Shown: positions 1 to 12,091, numbered from the stretch's first letter. The stretch: 64,000 nucleotides of DNA from Carnegiea gigantea (GCA_029747015.1 JAKOGI010001330.1:187501-251500), one strand, 5' to 3'. The notes: generated from the sequence alone by a model not told the origin. Translations and numbers: made by a program.

Positions 1-1798
1 ATTATGAAAATAAACCCCTCAAAATATTAAGCTAGCAATCATGAAATATAAAAGCTTTGAAAATAAAGATAATTATACTTTTTGGAATTTTATAAAAACT
101 TTGAAAGTAAAAGTAGTTATAACAATCATAAAATATATTAAACTTTGAACATTAGCTCATTTGAACCTAAAGGATTAACTTTGAGATGAAGTAGTTAAAA
201 TGCTCTCGTCTCCTAAAGTGTGACTATTTTCATATAAGATTCACATCGAAACTCAAACATCAATGAAACATTTGTATCATAATTTCAAATTCATAGTTAC
301 TTATTATTATGTAATTGTTCAACAACATAATTCAATTCAACATATGGGCTTGTTATGTTATAAATATTGAACAAATATTATATTTCTCATAATGACTCAT
401 AACTAATATGTTTATACAAATATTATGTTTATTAAAATATATATAGATCTTTCATATTTACAATATATAAAAAATATTGTGTTTATACCAATATTATACA
501 TATTGAGCAAACTTGAGGAAAAAAAAATAACAACTATAATGTTAATATAACATGTCATAATACAAGCACAAAGAATATACATTGGCCAAGTCTTTACTGT
601 AAAGGAGATGTAAGAAGATGAGCTGCAAGGGGCCATAAGAAGTTGTAAGTAGGTGCGAACTGTAGCCTTACAACTCATTGTCATAAAAAAAAGGGGTTGT
701 ACCCATGCAAAGGAGGTCTTAGTTATTACGGTCATGTTCTTTTCCACGATGAGCTGGAGTAAGCTTATTACTTCCAACTTCTTATAATTCCTTGCAACTT
801 TTTAGATGTTCTTGCATCCATTGCTCTTTAGAGCTCCTTACAACGACACTAATTTTTTATTCTTTCCAAAAGATTTTTAAATATTTTGAAGAGTTTCTTA
901 TTTTCTTTCTAATTGACATATGGTAAGGGTTTCATGTTTTATTAATGTTATCCTAATATTTTGATGGATTTTTTGATTTTATTAATATTTTGCTAATGTC
1001 TCTTCAAAAATATTAATTTGAGAATATTAGATTTGATCGATTTTCAATTAGAAGGGTTTTATTCATTTTTTATACAATTTTTTTTTGCGATTTCTTATGG
1101 AGAGGGTGAAACTAAGGGGGGAAAAAGTAATCTCAGTGTTTGAATTGTTGAAAAGATATTATATGTTTTTCATGGTTCCGTTAATTTTTGGCCAATAATT
1201 TATTTAAATACTATTTGTTAATATAGAGACAAGATATGCGAATAAAAACTACCCTATTGTATTTTATAGTTGAGAACACACTGCACATATGAAAAAGTTT
1301 TAGTAACTTGATTCTCATTAATCGTGCTACTTCACCATTATTTTGTTATTTTGTTGATGGAGAACGAGAATTGTAGAAGAACCAAAATTTATCCTCTTTA
1401 TAGTTGTGATGAAATCATTTACTAATTAAAGGTATAAAATTAATTTAATTAATATCATAAACAAAGAACACATAATCTATTATTGCAAAAAAAAAAAAAT
1501 TCACTAATCATATATTATAGAAGACCAAAAGTTATGTGTACATAATAGAGCTCATAAGAATATTTTTTAATCTATAGCTTTTTTACCGATCAGTCATTAC
1601 CATGACAAAGACATCAATTTGATATCTTAATTTACACAAACTACGTATGAATAAATAATTGCAAATTCTTTAACATAAAAAAATTTGATATTTCCTCAAA
1701 TAAAAATTGTCAGACTTTATAAACGATGGCACAACCTTTTTGTATTTCTTACAAGTCCTTACAGCTATCCTTTACAACTTCGTACATCTTCTTATAGT
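1..1798. other. AT-rich flank with no recognised gene
   Basis: This stretch is strongly AT-rich. I see no domain, LTR, tRNA or convincing exon series. A 121-codon open frame on the minus strand (412-777) has no recognisable motif and I do not call it. Short degenerate units resembling cttacaactt recur at about 770-850 and 1740-1800, and again just beyond element A at about 45290-45350. The sequence hit by A was therefore probably a degenerate short repeat. Confidence 0.6.
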
Positions 1799-3262
1799 TA
1801 TTTAACCTGAAATTATGCCATTTTATACTCTGTTATTATCTAATATTTGCTCCAAATAAATGTTAAAAGTTAAGATTCTAACATACTTTTATTTATTTTG
1901 TAGGAATTGTGAAATGCTAAAAAGAATAAATAATTTGTTCAAATAAAGGATGGATCAAGTTGAACAAAATTAAAGGAAAAAAGAAGAAGAAAACAAAATG
2001 GAAGAAGAGGCTTAAGTCCTCCTCCAACCTAGCTCAAATGAGTGCTCCCGTCCAGTGACCTGCCGAGCTTGCCTGCTCACGTGATCTGGACGTGACTCCC
2101 TCAGCTCTTCTTCCCTTGCCACGCGGGCTTGATCTGCTGGCCCAATAACCATCCCCAGCGCCTGGCCAGTCGTTCTTCTTGCTTTGTCGAGCCTTGCCCA
2201 ATTCCCCTCCCCCTTTCACTTATATTTCACATGCACGTTGCACGTGACACGGAAGACCCCCTTCCTTCCTTCTTCTTCTTCGGCTCTACCTGGAACCATG
2301 AGGCCCGTGGCTCTTCTTCCTGGGAAAAGAAACACAAGCAGCACGAATTTCTTACTTCTTTGCCAATTAATTCTCACCTTAATTGTTAATTCTCATCAAA
2401 CCGTTATTTCTTCTCTTTCTTTAATTGGCTGCGCAAATGGATTTGATGGCAGTTATTCATCTCCTAGTGATTTCAAGGTCTTGAATATGAGACTAATGGG
2501 AGCATTGAAGCGATGGGAGTGGTGTTTTTTTTTTTTTTTAGGGGATATAATTAGGAGCCAGGAAGCTTAGTACAGGAACAAAAAGCAAAGTTGTTTTTAA
2601 TTCCCAGTTTCAATGTTTGTGAATGTAGTTTTGATTTCGTTTTCAGATCTAGTTTAATCTCATAATTTTAATATAGTTGAATTCGGTGTTGTTAAATTTG
2701 ATTGAGACTTTTTATATTTGGCTTGGAACTAGCACAATTTTGAGTTTGAGTCTTGTCTTGTTGGTTCAGTATTGGTCCTTCTCATCATTTGTTTTGATCA
2801 TGCTACGTTGCTCTGCTCCAGGTTTGGGTTCTTGGTCCCAGAGTTATTCGGTTCTCAGCACTAATGAAAATTTTGAATTTTTCCAGTTCTAGTTCATGAC
2901 TATTGGTACGAGTTATTTTCATCATATTCAGTGTCTGAATACAGTTTTGGCTTTGGCTTGTTAATCGACCTTGGTTAACCTTTTTGTCTCACTACTTTTA
3001 ATTTGCATGTGCTCGTTTCCTGCACTAATCCGTTTGCCTAGATCCATGATTCCCATTAAGGGCAGCTTTCTTTCTTTCGTTTCACAAATCATATTTAGTA
3101 TGTATTTTACTGGTGGTTTGAATAATGTGCCTAACTAGTTTAGATTTACATATATGTTTAAATAATCTAAATATCCTAGTGACCTAATTTCATAAAGCTA
3201 CGCCTGTGGATCGACTCTTAAATACACGACGATGAACCGTACGCTTACGAAATTACATAATA
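1799..3262 (+). repeat. Element A 5' LTR
   Basis: It is homologous along most of its length to 43920-45265. Shared blocks include ctaatatttgctccaaataa near the start, the segment around the Pro-rich cggt/acgtgac text, and cataaag...cgtacgctt near the end. The start was set by ungapped alignment with the 3' copy and with the LTR start of element F. The 5' copy begins TA where the 3' copy begins TG. The end is uncertain by a few bases and was set by the 7-base spacing to the primer site seen in F. Small open frames inside it (2034-2892) lie in LTR sequence and are not genes. Confidence 0.75.
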
Positions 3263-3269
3263 AGTTTTT

Positions 3270-3287
3270 TGGCACCGTTGTCAGGGA
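3270..3287 (+). other. Primer binding site of A (Asp-tRNA type)
   Basis: The sequence tggcaccgttgtcaggga lies 7 bases after the 5' LTR. It matches the Athila-type primer site seen intact in element E (30883) with three differences, all of C/T or G/A type. Such sites pair with the 3' end of tRNA-Asp to start minus-strand DNA synthesis. Confidence 0.75.
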
Positions 3288-4245
3288 TGGCGTTTATGGA
3301 ATTAGGTGGTGTTGAGTCATGGTTGAGTCGATTGAGTCATTTTCATTTCATATTGTATTTTTTATTTTTGATTTAGTTTGACTACTTGTTAGTTTTAGTT
3401 GTTTAGTTTAGTTTAGATTTATTTTGTTTTTTATTTTCAATTAGAGTTTGTATTTTAATTTTTATTTTGGTTAATTGAATTTCGGTTTTTAGTGATTATT
3501 TCTGCTAGGAAAAAAATTCAAAACTAACAGTTTGGCTATGAACAGTGCAAGCACATAACTGAAATTGGCCAAAAAAACAGCTGTGCATGATTTTCTGGAT
3601 TTCCAGTTTCTGATTGGATTTTTCGGTGTTGTTGATTTTGCTTTTTTGATTTTTTTTAGATTCTTAGAGATTTTTAGAGTGTAGGTGAATTGTTGTGGAA
3701 TTTTTAGAGATTTCTGAATTTTTAGCAATTTTTGGAAGTAATTTTTAGTTTCAAATTTTCTGCACTGTTTTGGAACAAGAAAAAAAACCGAAAAAAGTAT
3801 GCCCATGTTCTCAGTGATTCTGCTAAATTTTCTGTATATAGTATTTTGAATTTAGAGTTTGATTTTATATTTTATTTTATTATTAGTTTTGGTTTTGTTT
3901 TAGGTTTTGATATTTTCTCTTTTTTTGTATGTTTAAAGAAAAATTTAAAAAAAACATGATGCTCGTGCTTTGTGTTTGTACTTCTTTCGGGTATTTTGTG
4001 TTAGGCTACTTCTTGATGTTTGTCTCTTTTTGGTCTTTCTTTTCTTTGGTAATATAGTTTTGTTTAGTTTAGTTTATTTTGTGTTGTTAACTTAATTATT
4101 TAAGTGTCTTGTTTTTGTTTTAGTCATTAGTTTATACTTAGTGTCTTAGATTCAGTTTTTCTACTTTAAAACCCCCAAAAACTAAAATACATTTGGAAAT
4201 CCAAAAAAATTGAAAAATTCTTAAAATTGAAAAAGATTGTCAAGA
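3288..4245 (+). other. Untranslated leader of element A
   Basis: T-rich sequence between the primer site and the gag-like ORF. Small open frames here (3489-3959) are low-complexity and have no motif. The final part (about 4195-4240) is an A-rich run beginning ccaaaaaaattgaaaaat. Element F has a similar A-rich run just before its ORF start, so this may be a shared leader feature. Confidence 0.55.
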
Positions 4246-5745
4246 ATGTCAGTTTTTAATTTCCCACATTTTGAGTACGAACCTTTCTAGAATTATCTAT
4301 TGAAACTTAATGATTATCTGCTCATTTGAATCAAAATTTTGAAAAATAGAAAATTGTGATGTCATTGTTGTGGGTTTGAATTCTGAATCTAGAGGTTATG
4401 TTGAGTCTATTCGTCCTGGAAGTGTAATAGGACTGTTATTTAAAACTCAAGATGAGGTATGGGATTTCTTCAAAAAACTAGCTTGCGATACTTATGAGTT
4501 TGAACAAGTTGGAGGGCCATTAGGTATCCTACTCATGATGAGTATGTTATTCATGCTACTCCTTACAACCGAGATCACCTTAGGAACTCATATGACTCAT
4601 CTGACTGTTGTGTGCATTCTATTTTGTGTGACTACTGTGACTCTTCTGATCAAGATGTTCATAATTGTCCTTATTGTGATTATGTTAATGCTACGCATGC
4701 AAGTCTTGAAAAGAAGATAAATGAATTGATTGATAAATGGTAGAGACTAAGAAGGAGAAGACTGTTGAATATTCTCGCCGTTTTAATCAAAATAGGGAGG
4801 ATTATAATTTGCATGCCTGACTTTAGTTTAAGATGTTCTAGACCTGAGGTTAATCTCTATGATGATTTTGAAACCTCTTATCTTGCTAGCCATGATTTGC
4901 ATGATAACATGTCTTTGGCCTACCAGAGCAACAGAATGACCTTCCTATGTCTTTATTTTATCTCATGACTTTACATCCCATACTAGCTCACATAAGGATG
5001 TCACTAAGGATGTCCTAGTTTTTTTTGAGCCACCCACCCCTTTTACTCACTCTTGTGAGTCTAAGGAGGGCAATGAATTTGACAATGCTAGTGAGTTAGA
5101 CATGAGTATCACAATTGAAGTTGAGTATCATGATATAGATGAGTTAGAAGATACCAGGTTGCATGCCTCATTGAAGGATGAAGTTGAACCCATTAATTTA
5201 GAATAAGATGATAATATTTTCTCTATAAAATATGAATCATTTTCATCTGAGTTTCATATCAATGAGGTTTGGATGTGGATATATGTATTAAATAAGACTC
5301 CTTTTCTTTTGACCCAATAATAATTAACATCCTCTTTGAATCTTGCAAGTTTGAATTTATTGAGTCTGAGATCTCACTAAGAATTTTGATTTAGACCAGA
5401 CTCTTGCACATTTTGATATTAGGAGACTTGTGGATTTAGGACCCACTATTTTTCTTAGACAGCATGTTCATGATGATAAAATTTCTAGGCCGATGACTTA
5501 CTTGCTAGCTAATTTTGAGTATGTCTATCTATTTCCTGATTGAACCCAACAATTTGATAAGTTGAAATGGGTCCTTACTTGCGCTGCATTGATGTTTGGA
5601 TGTACTTTATTTGGCACAACTTTTTAATTTCCATTTTTGTACTTTTGTTGAGAGTTGTTCTTGCTAGTTTGATGAGCTGCTACGCGTACTAATGGGCTTT
5701 GATTTGAATAGCGATATTCAGTTTGATATGGAGTGGCTGATGCTC
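4246..5745 (+). pseudogene. Gag-like ORF of element A (decayed)
   Basis: The reading frame can be followed from an ATG at 4246 that aligns with the ORF start of element F (60106); both begin M-x-x-F-x-x-P and then share EPF and LNDY. An aromatic block WDFFKKLA (about 4460) matches WDFFESLV in F. At about 4640-4690 is a zinc-knuckle-like motif, CDYCDSSDQDVHNC: C-x2-C-x4-Q-x4-C, the retroviral CCHC spacing with Gln for His. Further shared blocks are LYDD-E-S (about 4855) and a hydrophobic stretch near 5575-5610. Several frameshifts and stops (for example after INELIDKW) make it non-functional. I infer a nucleocapsid-type Gag; no enzyme domain follows. Confidence 0.65.
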
Positions 5746-5820
5746 TATTAGCCTCTGTCAAAGCAAATTTCAAGGATGCTATAGCTTAGGTGTATTTCTA
5801 CATCTGACCTGGTATAATCG
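5731..5820 (+). other. Paired conserved blocks downstream of the gag-like ORF (A copy)
   Basis: Two 15-bp blocks, gagtggctgatgctc (5731-5745) and gacctggtataatcg (5806-5820), recur exactly in element F at 61346-61360 and 61417-61431. The spacing is nearly the same (60 versus 56 bp between blocks). The surrounding sequence has diverged far more, and the reading frame is broken in A. A nucleic-acid role such as RNA packaging or a cis signal is possible; that is inference. Confidence 0.55.
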
Positions 5821-6450
5821 TTTCTCTTTATCTTCTCTTTTTATTTTGTTTTCTTTTGTATATATTTGTTGCTTTATTTGTTGCTTTATTTTATTTTTGT
5901 ATATATTTGTTGCTTTATTTTATTTTTGTTTTGGAGTTTTTAGATTCTTGTCATTTTTCTTTCTTTTTGAGTCTTCTTTTCTTTTTGTGTGTTTGTTTTT
6001 CTTCCCTTTGTGTTTCCTTCCACATCCAATGAGGATATTATCTGATTTAGGTGTGGGTGTAGAGAAACTTTGTTTCAAATTTTTTTTAAAAATTTTAATG
6101 AAAAAATAGGAAAAAATTTGACAAGTTCAAAATATTTTTGTTTTGTTTTTTAGGGAATGCATATGCTATTCTGATTTACTATGTCCTCTTGTATCTTAGT
6201 TATTAGGCTGTATATAGATATGGTGAGCGTGATAAAGCTTAGTTCAAAGTGTGATATTTAAGCTCAGTCCTAACCCCCGACATATTTCTGATAGCAAGTT
6301 TGACATAGGTAGATGAACCCATTAGATTTTGAGTTTTAAGACTAATTCATCATTTTTAATCTCGTGTTTTCTTTTATGTGTCTCTCTTCCATGATTAAAT
6401 CACTAGAACTTGCTATGATTCTATTTGAAATCACATTTAGCATGTGTATT
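5821..6450 (+). other. Element A 3' untranslated interior, left piece
   Basis: T-rich sequence with no motif-bearing frame; an 87-codon frame at 5846 is poly-Phe/Leu low complexity. It ends with gtatt (6446-6450), the target duplication of element B, and continues on the far side of B at 26434. Confidence 0.6.
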
Positions 6451-9238
6451 TGTGAAACCCCGAAAATTCATATTTGATATAGACCAACCTATTTTTCCTT
6501 CCGAGTCAATCTAAGTCAAAATGGGAATTATTTTGTTCCTCTTTCCTTTTTCACAAAATATTTCTTTTATCAAAACTTAACCAAAAAAAAAAGAGAGAAC
6601 CCTAGGCTGATTATTTTTCCCTTTTTTTAGACTTTACTTCTCCTCTCTTTTCCCCCCCCCATAAACCCACGCTTAACCCCACTCCCCTTCCTCTCTCTAG
6701 CCCACTATCCCTCTCTCTGAACCCTAGCCTTCTCTCTCTCTCTCTCTCTCTCTCTGCTGCCACCCCCTAAGCGCCGCCTTGCTGGACCACCGCCGGCGAC
6801 CAACGAAGCCACCCTTTGCCTCCTCTCTCCCTCTTGGTGGTAAGTGGGGTGCACCCCCATGCACCCCATGCATGAACACCGCAAAATTTTTGTAGTTCTT
6901 TCAAAATTTCATGGTTTTATGTGGATTTCGAGTATGAAACATTAAATTTCATTTTTATGTTTTGTTTTTCAGATTTAAAGCACAAAGAGTAGGACGTTCA
7001 AATCGTTTCTCTCCAGAATTTACATGAAGGTGAGTATTTCATGGTGTTTTGCATTAGGTTATGAAATTCAAAAGCTTTCTTGACTTAGATGACTTGAGGA
7101 GGAGGGTGAAAGTAGTCAAGATTCGTGTATAGAGGGTTAGCAATGTGGATATTAAGGTGAAAAGATCGGATCTTGGGTTCAAAATTGGTAAGAACATGCC
7201 ACTGGTTAGGGGCAGAAAACTGACGTATCTTTAAAAATTTATTTCTGCTGACCTACTGCTCCAAAAATCATAAAAATTGGAGGGTAGATGGGCCAAGGCA
7301 TCCTCTGTGCTATGCCTTTTGAATCAAGGGAGTTTGACTTGTATGAAATGAGTTATGATCCATTTATCAGAGACTGTCAAAAGTAGGATGATCAAGGATA
7401 GTTGGCATGTTTTAGGATTTTTAACCTACTTACGGTGAGAAATAGTGAAATCACTAAACACGAAATTTATAGCAGACAAGCTCATCTTTCTGTAATGGGC
7501 AAGAAGTTGAATTTTGGATGTCGGGTATTAAAGTTATGGGGTTGGAAATTTGAGTTAGGAAATTAGGTTAGAACCTATTGGTCTGGAAAGAGGGCTGCAC
7601 TAATGTTAAGTTTGAAAATTCGCCCAGGACGGGTCAGTGTGCCAAAAGTTGTGAAACTTTTAGGGTGGATGTACTGGTATGTGCTGCATGACCTTGTTTT
7701 TGAATCGAGTGAATTGGGATAGCGTGGCCCAAGTTATGGTCAATTTACTACGGACTGTCCAGACCAAGATAATCTATGACACCACTAAAGAAATAAGAAA
7801 ATGACCTAATTCGGGCTGAAACTGGGCGAAACCCTAAACATGACAAGTGTAGAGGATGGATCAAACTTTCTGTATTAGGCTAGAAATTAGAATTTGGGCA
7901 TTGGGGGTAGAAGTTATGGATTCTGTAAGGCAACCTAGATTCTAGTTGAATCTGGATCCTGGTTGGGCTTCAGATTGGGGGTCATAAAAGTAGGAGTAAA
8001 ATTCTAGGATTTTTTTTTTTTTTGAAAGTAAGGCAAAGGCTAGGGGTGTAATTTATTTGAGTTTGGACTGAGTGTGGGCTATGTGTTAGCCCACCTGTGG
8101 AGCAGTAAATTCGAAATAGTAACCAAGCTCATAACTTTTTATGGTATCCAGATAACAATCATGTCTTAACCCTCCCCTAGTTGTTTGAAATCGTGTGTGC
8201 ACTGAACATGGTAAGAATTGTCCTATTTACTGATTGAATAGAATAATAGCATGAATTAATTGAATATGGCTGCATAGCAGAACCTGCATGATGTGATATG
8301 TTATGGAATTGAGACTTGGTAATGTTGTGTTGCAAATTCAAGATTAATTGCTGTGGTGATGTCCTGGGGGAGGTGGGTTGAGACTGAATGAACATTTCAT
8401 GTTAAATCGATCTCTAATAAAGGGAAAGGTAACATTAACTGTAAAGGCTGAGCTGGGTGAGATTTAATATGACTGTGTTGATTGAAGGTCATTAGCCTTC
8501 CCCAGAAACTAGTGCATACATGTGAGCGGCCACGTGCCCTACTGGGATGTGGGCCAGGTTAGCAATGACCATCCCTGATAATGGTAGGTCAGGAAAGGGT
8601 TAGGCAGTAACAACCATAGTAAGCGCTAGACCAGGATCGAGTTAAGCGGCTACGTTGAACCCCAACACAGGCCATGAGACCCAGTAGGGTCGTTTACTTT
8701 AAATCTGACTGTCGTGATTTGGATCATAGATTATAAATATACATCACTGAGATCTGGTAACCATGGAGGATTATGTTAATGAGAAGTGTGTCCTGGAAGT
8801 CTTGCGGTTTCCCCTACCCCTCAAAATGTTTTCAAAATAAATTTGTGTGCATAGTTGACTGTTAGGGGTGATTGTTTACTGGGTTTATTTCAATTTTATA
8901 AAATATTTTGTTTTCAGGTGATTTAGTTGTGCATGGGAATGGGGGACTGAAAGTAGAGCGAGGCCCTAACGCCTGAGTTGAGGAAGATGAAAGCTTAATA
9001 GTTTTTCTTAAAACAAAGATATTTGTTAACAGCTGTTTTAAATTAGTTGTGACATCAAAGTTTGAACCCGTTTGTTAAGTTGAAGTGTTATTAGAGAATG
9101 TTGTATTAATTCTTCTCGATATTCAGCCTGGTATTTCTAAGAAGGAAATACGGCGTTAACACCCCAATTCAGGTTCTGCTGCCATGTAGGATAATGATTG
9201 GTAATGAAGAAATGAAATTGGAAACTTGGAGTCTTACA
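6451..9238 (+). repeat. Element B 5' LTR
   Basis: 2,788 bp, beginning TGTGAAACCCC and ending TTACA. It is collinear with 23596-26428 throughout and contains a (CT)n run at 6731-6755. Small minus-strand open frames such as 8177-8395 recur in the other LTR and are not genes. Confidence 0.93.
6731..6755. repeat. (CT)n microsatellite in B 5' LTR
   Basis: Twelve and a half CT units in a pyrimidine-rich part of the LTR. The same site in the 3' LTR (23873-23924) is about twice as long, so the tract has changed length since insertion. Confidence 0.95.
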
Positions 9239-9241
9239 AAG

Positions 9242-9254
9242 TGGTATCAAAGCA
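9242..9254 (+). other. Primer binding site of B (initiator-Met tRNA)
   Basis: tggtatcaaagca begins three bases after the 5' LTR. It fits the plant initiator-Met tRNA primer site (tggtatcagagc) with one substitution. This primer type is usual in Tekay-lineage chromoviruses and copia elements. Confidence 0.85.
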
Positions 9255-9442
9255 TAGGTTAACTGACCTAAAGGCTCATCTAAAAGACTATAAAGAACTA
9301 AATACTAAAGCCTGTAAACCCAAGGGCTACTTGAAGAGTGAGTGTAATAAGGGGCAGGGGTTGCATGCATGTGCATGTAGTAGTAAATAAATGTAGGTTA
9401 CTGTATGGATACTTGCCTTATGTGAAATTGCTTTGTATAAGA

Positions 9443-10236
9443 ATGGAGGGTACCCAACATTGTGATTGTGTAGGAGGTCATTGCCTGCACGAGCAGTTAG
9501 CTAAGAGATCGGGTCAGGTGGTATGGGACCATATTCAACATGTGAGGTGGGTGTTGGCCAGATATTTAGAGGATATGCCCAATGGCTATTTTAGGATTGA
9601 GGATAATCAGGTGGTCTTTCTACTGCTGACCCCGAAGGAAGACCCTGAGTGGGGCTATCGAGTTAAGGAGCTGCACCCCCAGACTCGTGATCATTGCCCA
9701 TGGAGGAAGTGTTGTTGGTGTAGTTGGGAGCCCATAGGGATGGTGTAGTTGACCTAATAAACCATTTGAGGTTGAAGGGACCCTATGACCTGGAGCATAT
9801 ACCTACAGCTAGTGAAGAGAATGCCCCACCCCCAGGAGATGAGCTCGCGGATGAGGAGGGAGATTCTAAGGTTGAATGAGGCATCCCTACTAAGGTGGAT
9901 CCAATAGAGGAGGGGGACTTAGAGGAAGACCCTAGTGAGGGAGAACCAGTGGAGGAAGAGGACCCCGAGGAGGACTTCAGCGAAGAAGAACCGATAGAAG
10001 AAGAGAACCCTGAGAAAGACCCTAGTGAGGGGGAGCCAATGGAAGAAGAAGACCCGAAGGGGGATTCTAAGGTGAGTGAGGGACAACTTATGGGAAGTGA
10101 AGACCTTAAGGGAGACTCTAGTGAGTGCGAGACTGAGCATATCGAGAAAGAGAATCCCGAGGGGGATCAGGAAGAAAGGAGTTTATTGTGCAAGATAACC
10201 AAACCAGAGGACCTGAAAACTTATGTGAAGAGATAG
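9443..10236 (+). pseudogene. Accessory ORF upstream of gag in B, with acidic tandem repeat
   Basis: A frame of about 265 codons between primer site and gag, where a standard chromovirus has only a leader. The start is the ATG at 9443, with an open frame extending upstream to 9338. The N-terminal part is rich in Cys, His and Trp (for example CDCVGGHCLHEQ and WRKCCWC). A frameshift near 9735-9750 moves the reading to the next frame, and one TGA lies at 9877-9879. From about 9895 the product is highly acidic, with an imperfect unit of about 14 residues of the type DPSEGEPVEEEDPEE repeated about three to four times. I recognise no domain. It may be an extra ORF as known from other plant LTR elements; the function is unknown. 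The antisense frame at 9919-10140 is its shadow. Confidence 0.6.
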
Positions 10237-10828
10237 ATTCTATGGAGAAGAGGGGCGAGTCTGAGACCGGGATGACCCGCTGGAAGCAGGGCAGATATGG
10301 TCAGATGTGTAGAGGTACCTGTCCACTAGACGCCTCTGATCAGTAAAAGCTCATAGCATTTAGAAAGCTTTGTTTTTCTTTCTCTTTTTCTCTAAGGCAG
10401 TATTGTTAGTTACCTTTCCGATTGTGTTATTAAGCCATTGTGGGCTAACAAAGTTATAAACTATGGTGTAATGAAAAGTATTAGTGTTGAACACTTATGA
10501 TCTTAAAATTTTATGCAATAAAATCTCCTTGAATAATCTAAATACCAGCATTCTTTGTTGTGAAATATGTGAATCATGTGAACGTGATGCCTATATGATG
10601 TGAAATGCATGAGCATGTGATGTAGTGCTTATACCACATGGATGTGGTGATGTGCTGTAATCAAACACCTGTCAAGTGTTACATGATGCGTTAGCACGCG
10701 ATGTATATTGAAATCTAGTAGCATGTTAGGAAACGAACTATTAGGAGAGGAACTAAAGCCAACTTATGTCCCAAACAGGAATGGCAGGAAGCAGCAATGA
10801 TAAATCTTAAACTAGACCTCACCCTGTT
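10237..10828 (+). other. Spacer between accessory ORF and gag in B
   Basis: AT-rich, no convincing frame. It contains loosely repeated gatgtgaa/catgtgatg text at about 10555-10660. I see nothing else. Confidence 0.5.
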
Positions 10829-12091
10829 ATGAGGGTCCCTGCGAATTCGAAAGTTCCCATGATGAGCTTCAGGGAACAGCTGGAGGCCCTATGTTCTAGG
10901 AATGGGAACGGGTCTCGCAGCCAGGTGGATGAGACTAACCTGCCCACAGGAGCTGAATTCACCAACCTATTACTGCTGGAGATGCTACAGAAGCAAGGGA
11001 AGTAGTTGCGACTCCAGAACAAACAACTGCAGAGGCTAATGGAGGCTCATGAAAAAAGGATCGAGGAGGATAACTCCTACATGTTTAAAACATTCGCGAT
11101 CCATCACCTACCCATCTATGATGGCACCCCCAGCCTAAGACTTTTGAGGATTAGATAGGAGCATGGAGAAACTGTTTGATGCACTTCAGTGCCCCGAGGA
11201 GTGAAAAGTGGGTTTTGCTGTGTTCTACTTGAAGGACAAAGCCGACTTATGGTGGGCCACAATGAGGAAAAGGCAATATAAGCCTGCGTTTGGTTGGAAC
11301 AAGTTCAAGGAAATGATCAAGGATCATTTCTACCCCATCTCCTTCCAAAAGGCCAAGGAGGGTGAGTTCATGCAACTGCAGCAGGGAACCATGAGCGTAC
11401 ATGAGTGCGCCTCGAAATTTATGGAGCTGTCGCCATTTGCCCCAGCCTTCATAGCAGACAAAAGGCTAAAGATGAACCGGTTTGAGGCCGGGCTAAACCC
11501 CACCATTAAGGGGAGGATCTCGGTACGTTAGTACAACTCCTACATTGACCTATATGACACTGTCGTCAACGTAGAAAGGTCGATGAAGAAGCGGAGTAGC
11601 TATTTCAATGGGCAACGGAGAACTAAGAGAAAGGGAGATAACTGAGGCAACTTTCAACTGCAGGAGCAATACCGTTGACCTGCCTGGAATCAGTATCGAA
11701 CAATAATACTCGTGGAGGCCAGCACCCCAATGCACGGCCTAAAGTAACCCGCAACGCCTGTGGAAAGTTTGGGCACTATGCTAGGGAATGTCGATCGGTC
11801 AAGAGGTGTTTCCATTGCGGAAGCCTCAACGCCATGTCTTGGACTGCCTACTTCCTCCACCTCCTACCAGTTAAGGACAAGGACAAGGCCAGGGCCAAGG
11901 ATAAGGATAACGACAACGACCCCAGCAACCATATAAGAACAAGGGTGGCCAGGCGGCCAACCCCAACCAGCAGATTCGGGCGCCTCAGCAAGTTCAGGCC
12001 CGACCTCCCAACCAACCGCCCCGGAACAATGGTGGCAGAGTTTATGTGATGCGCAAGGAGGAAGCAGAGGATGCTCCCAATGTTGTGACTG
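10829..12091 (+). pseudogene. gag of element B (decayed; cut by C)
   Basis: Readable from an ATG at 10829 in one frame to a TAG at 11005-11007, then in another frame through 11208-11531, whose core FYLKDKADLWWATMRK is typical of the Retrotrans_gag domain. At about 11747-11840 two zinc-knuckle remnants follow: ACGKFGHYAREC, which has lost its first Cys, and CFHCG, followed by degraded text. The 3' end reads EEAEDAPNVVT just before element C. The frame resumes directly after C as GTFS, so gag and protease were one continuous frame before C arrived. There are multiple stops and frameshifts. The product would be the capsid/nucleocapsid of the virus-like particle. Confidence 0.85.

Noticed and set aside
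412..777. 121-codon minus-strand frame
   Set aside because: AT-rich, no motif, no exon context. Expected by chance at this length and composition.
2034..2892. Several overlapping frames on both strands
   Set aside because: They lie within the 5' LTR of A, and counterparts in the 3' LTR are not conserved as frames.
8177..8395. Minus-strand frame with a counterpart at 25355-25591
   Set aside because: Present in both LTRs only because the LTRs are copies; no sign of coding selection.
9919..10140. Minus-strand Leu/Phe-rich frame
   Set aside because: Antisense shadow of the acidic repeat in the accessory ORF of B.
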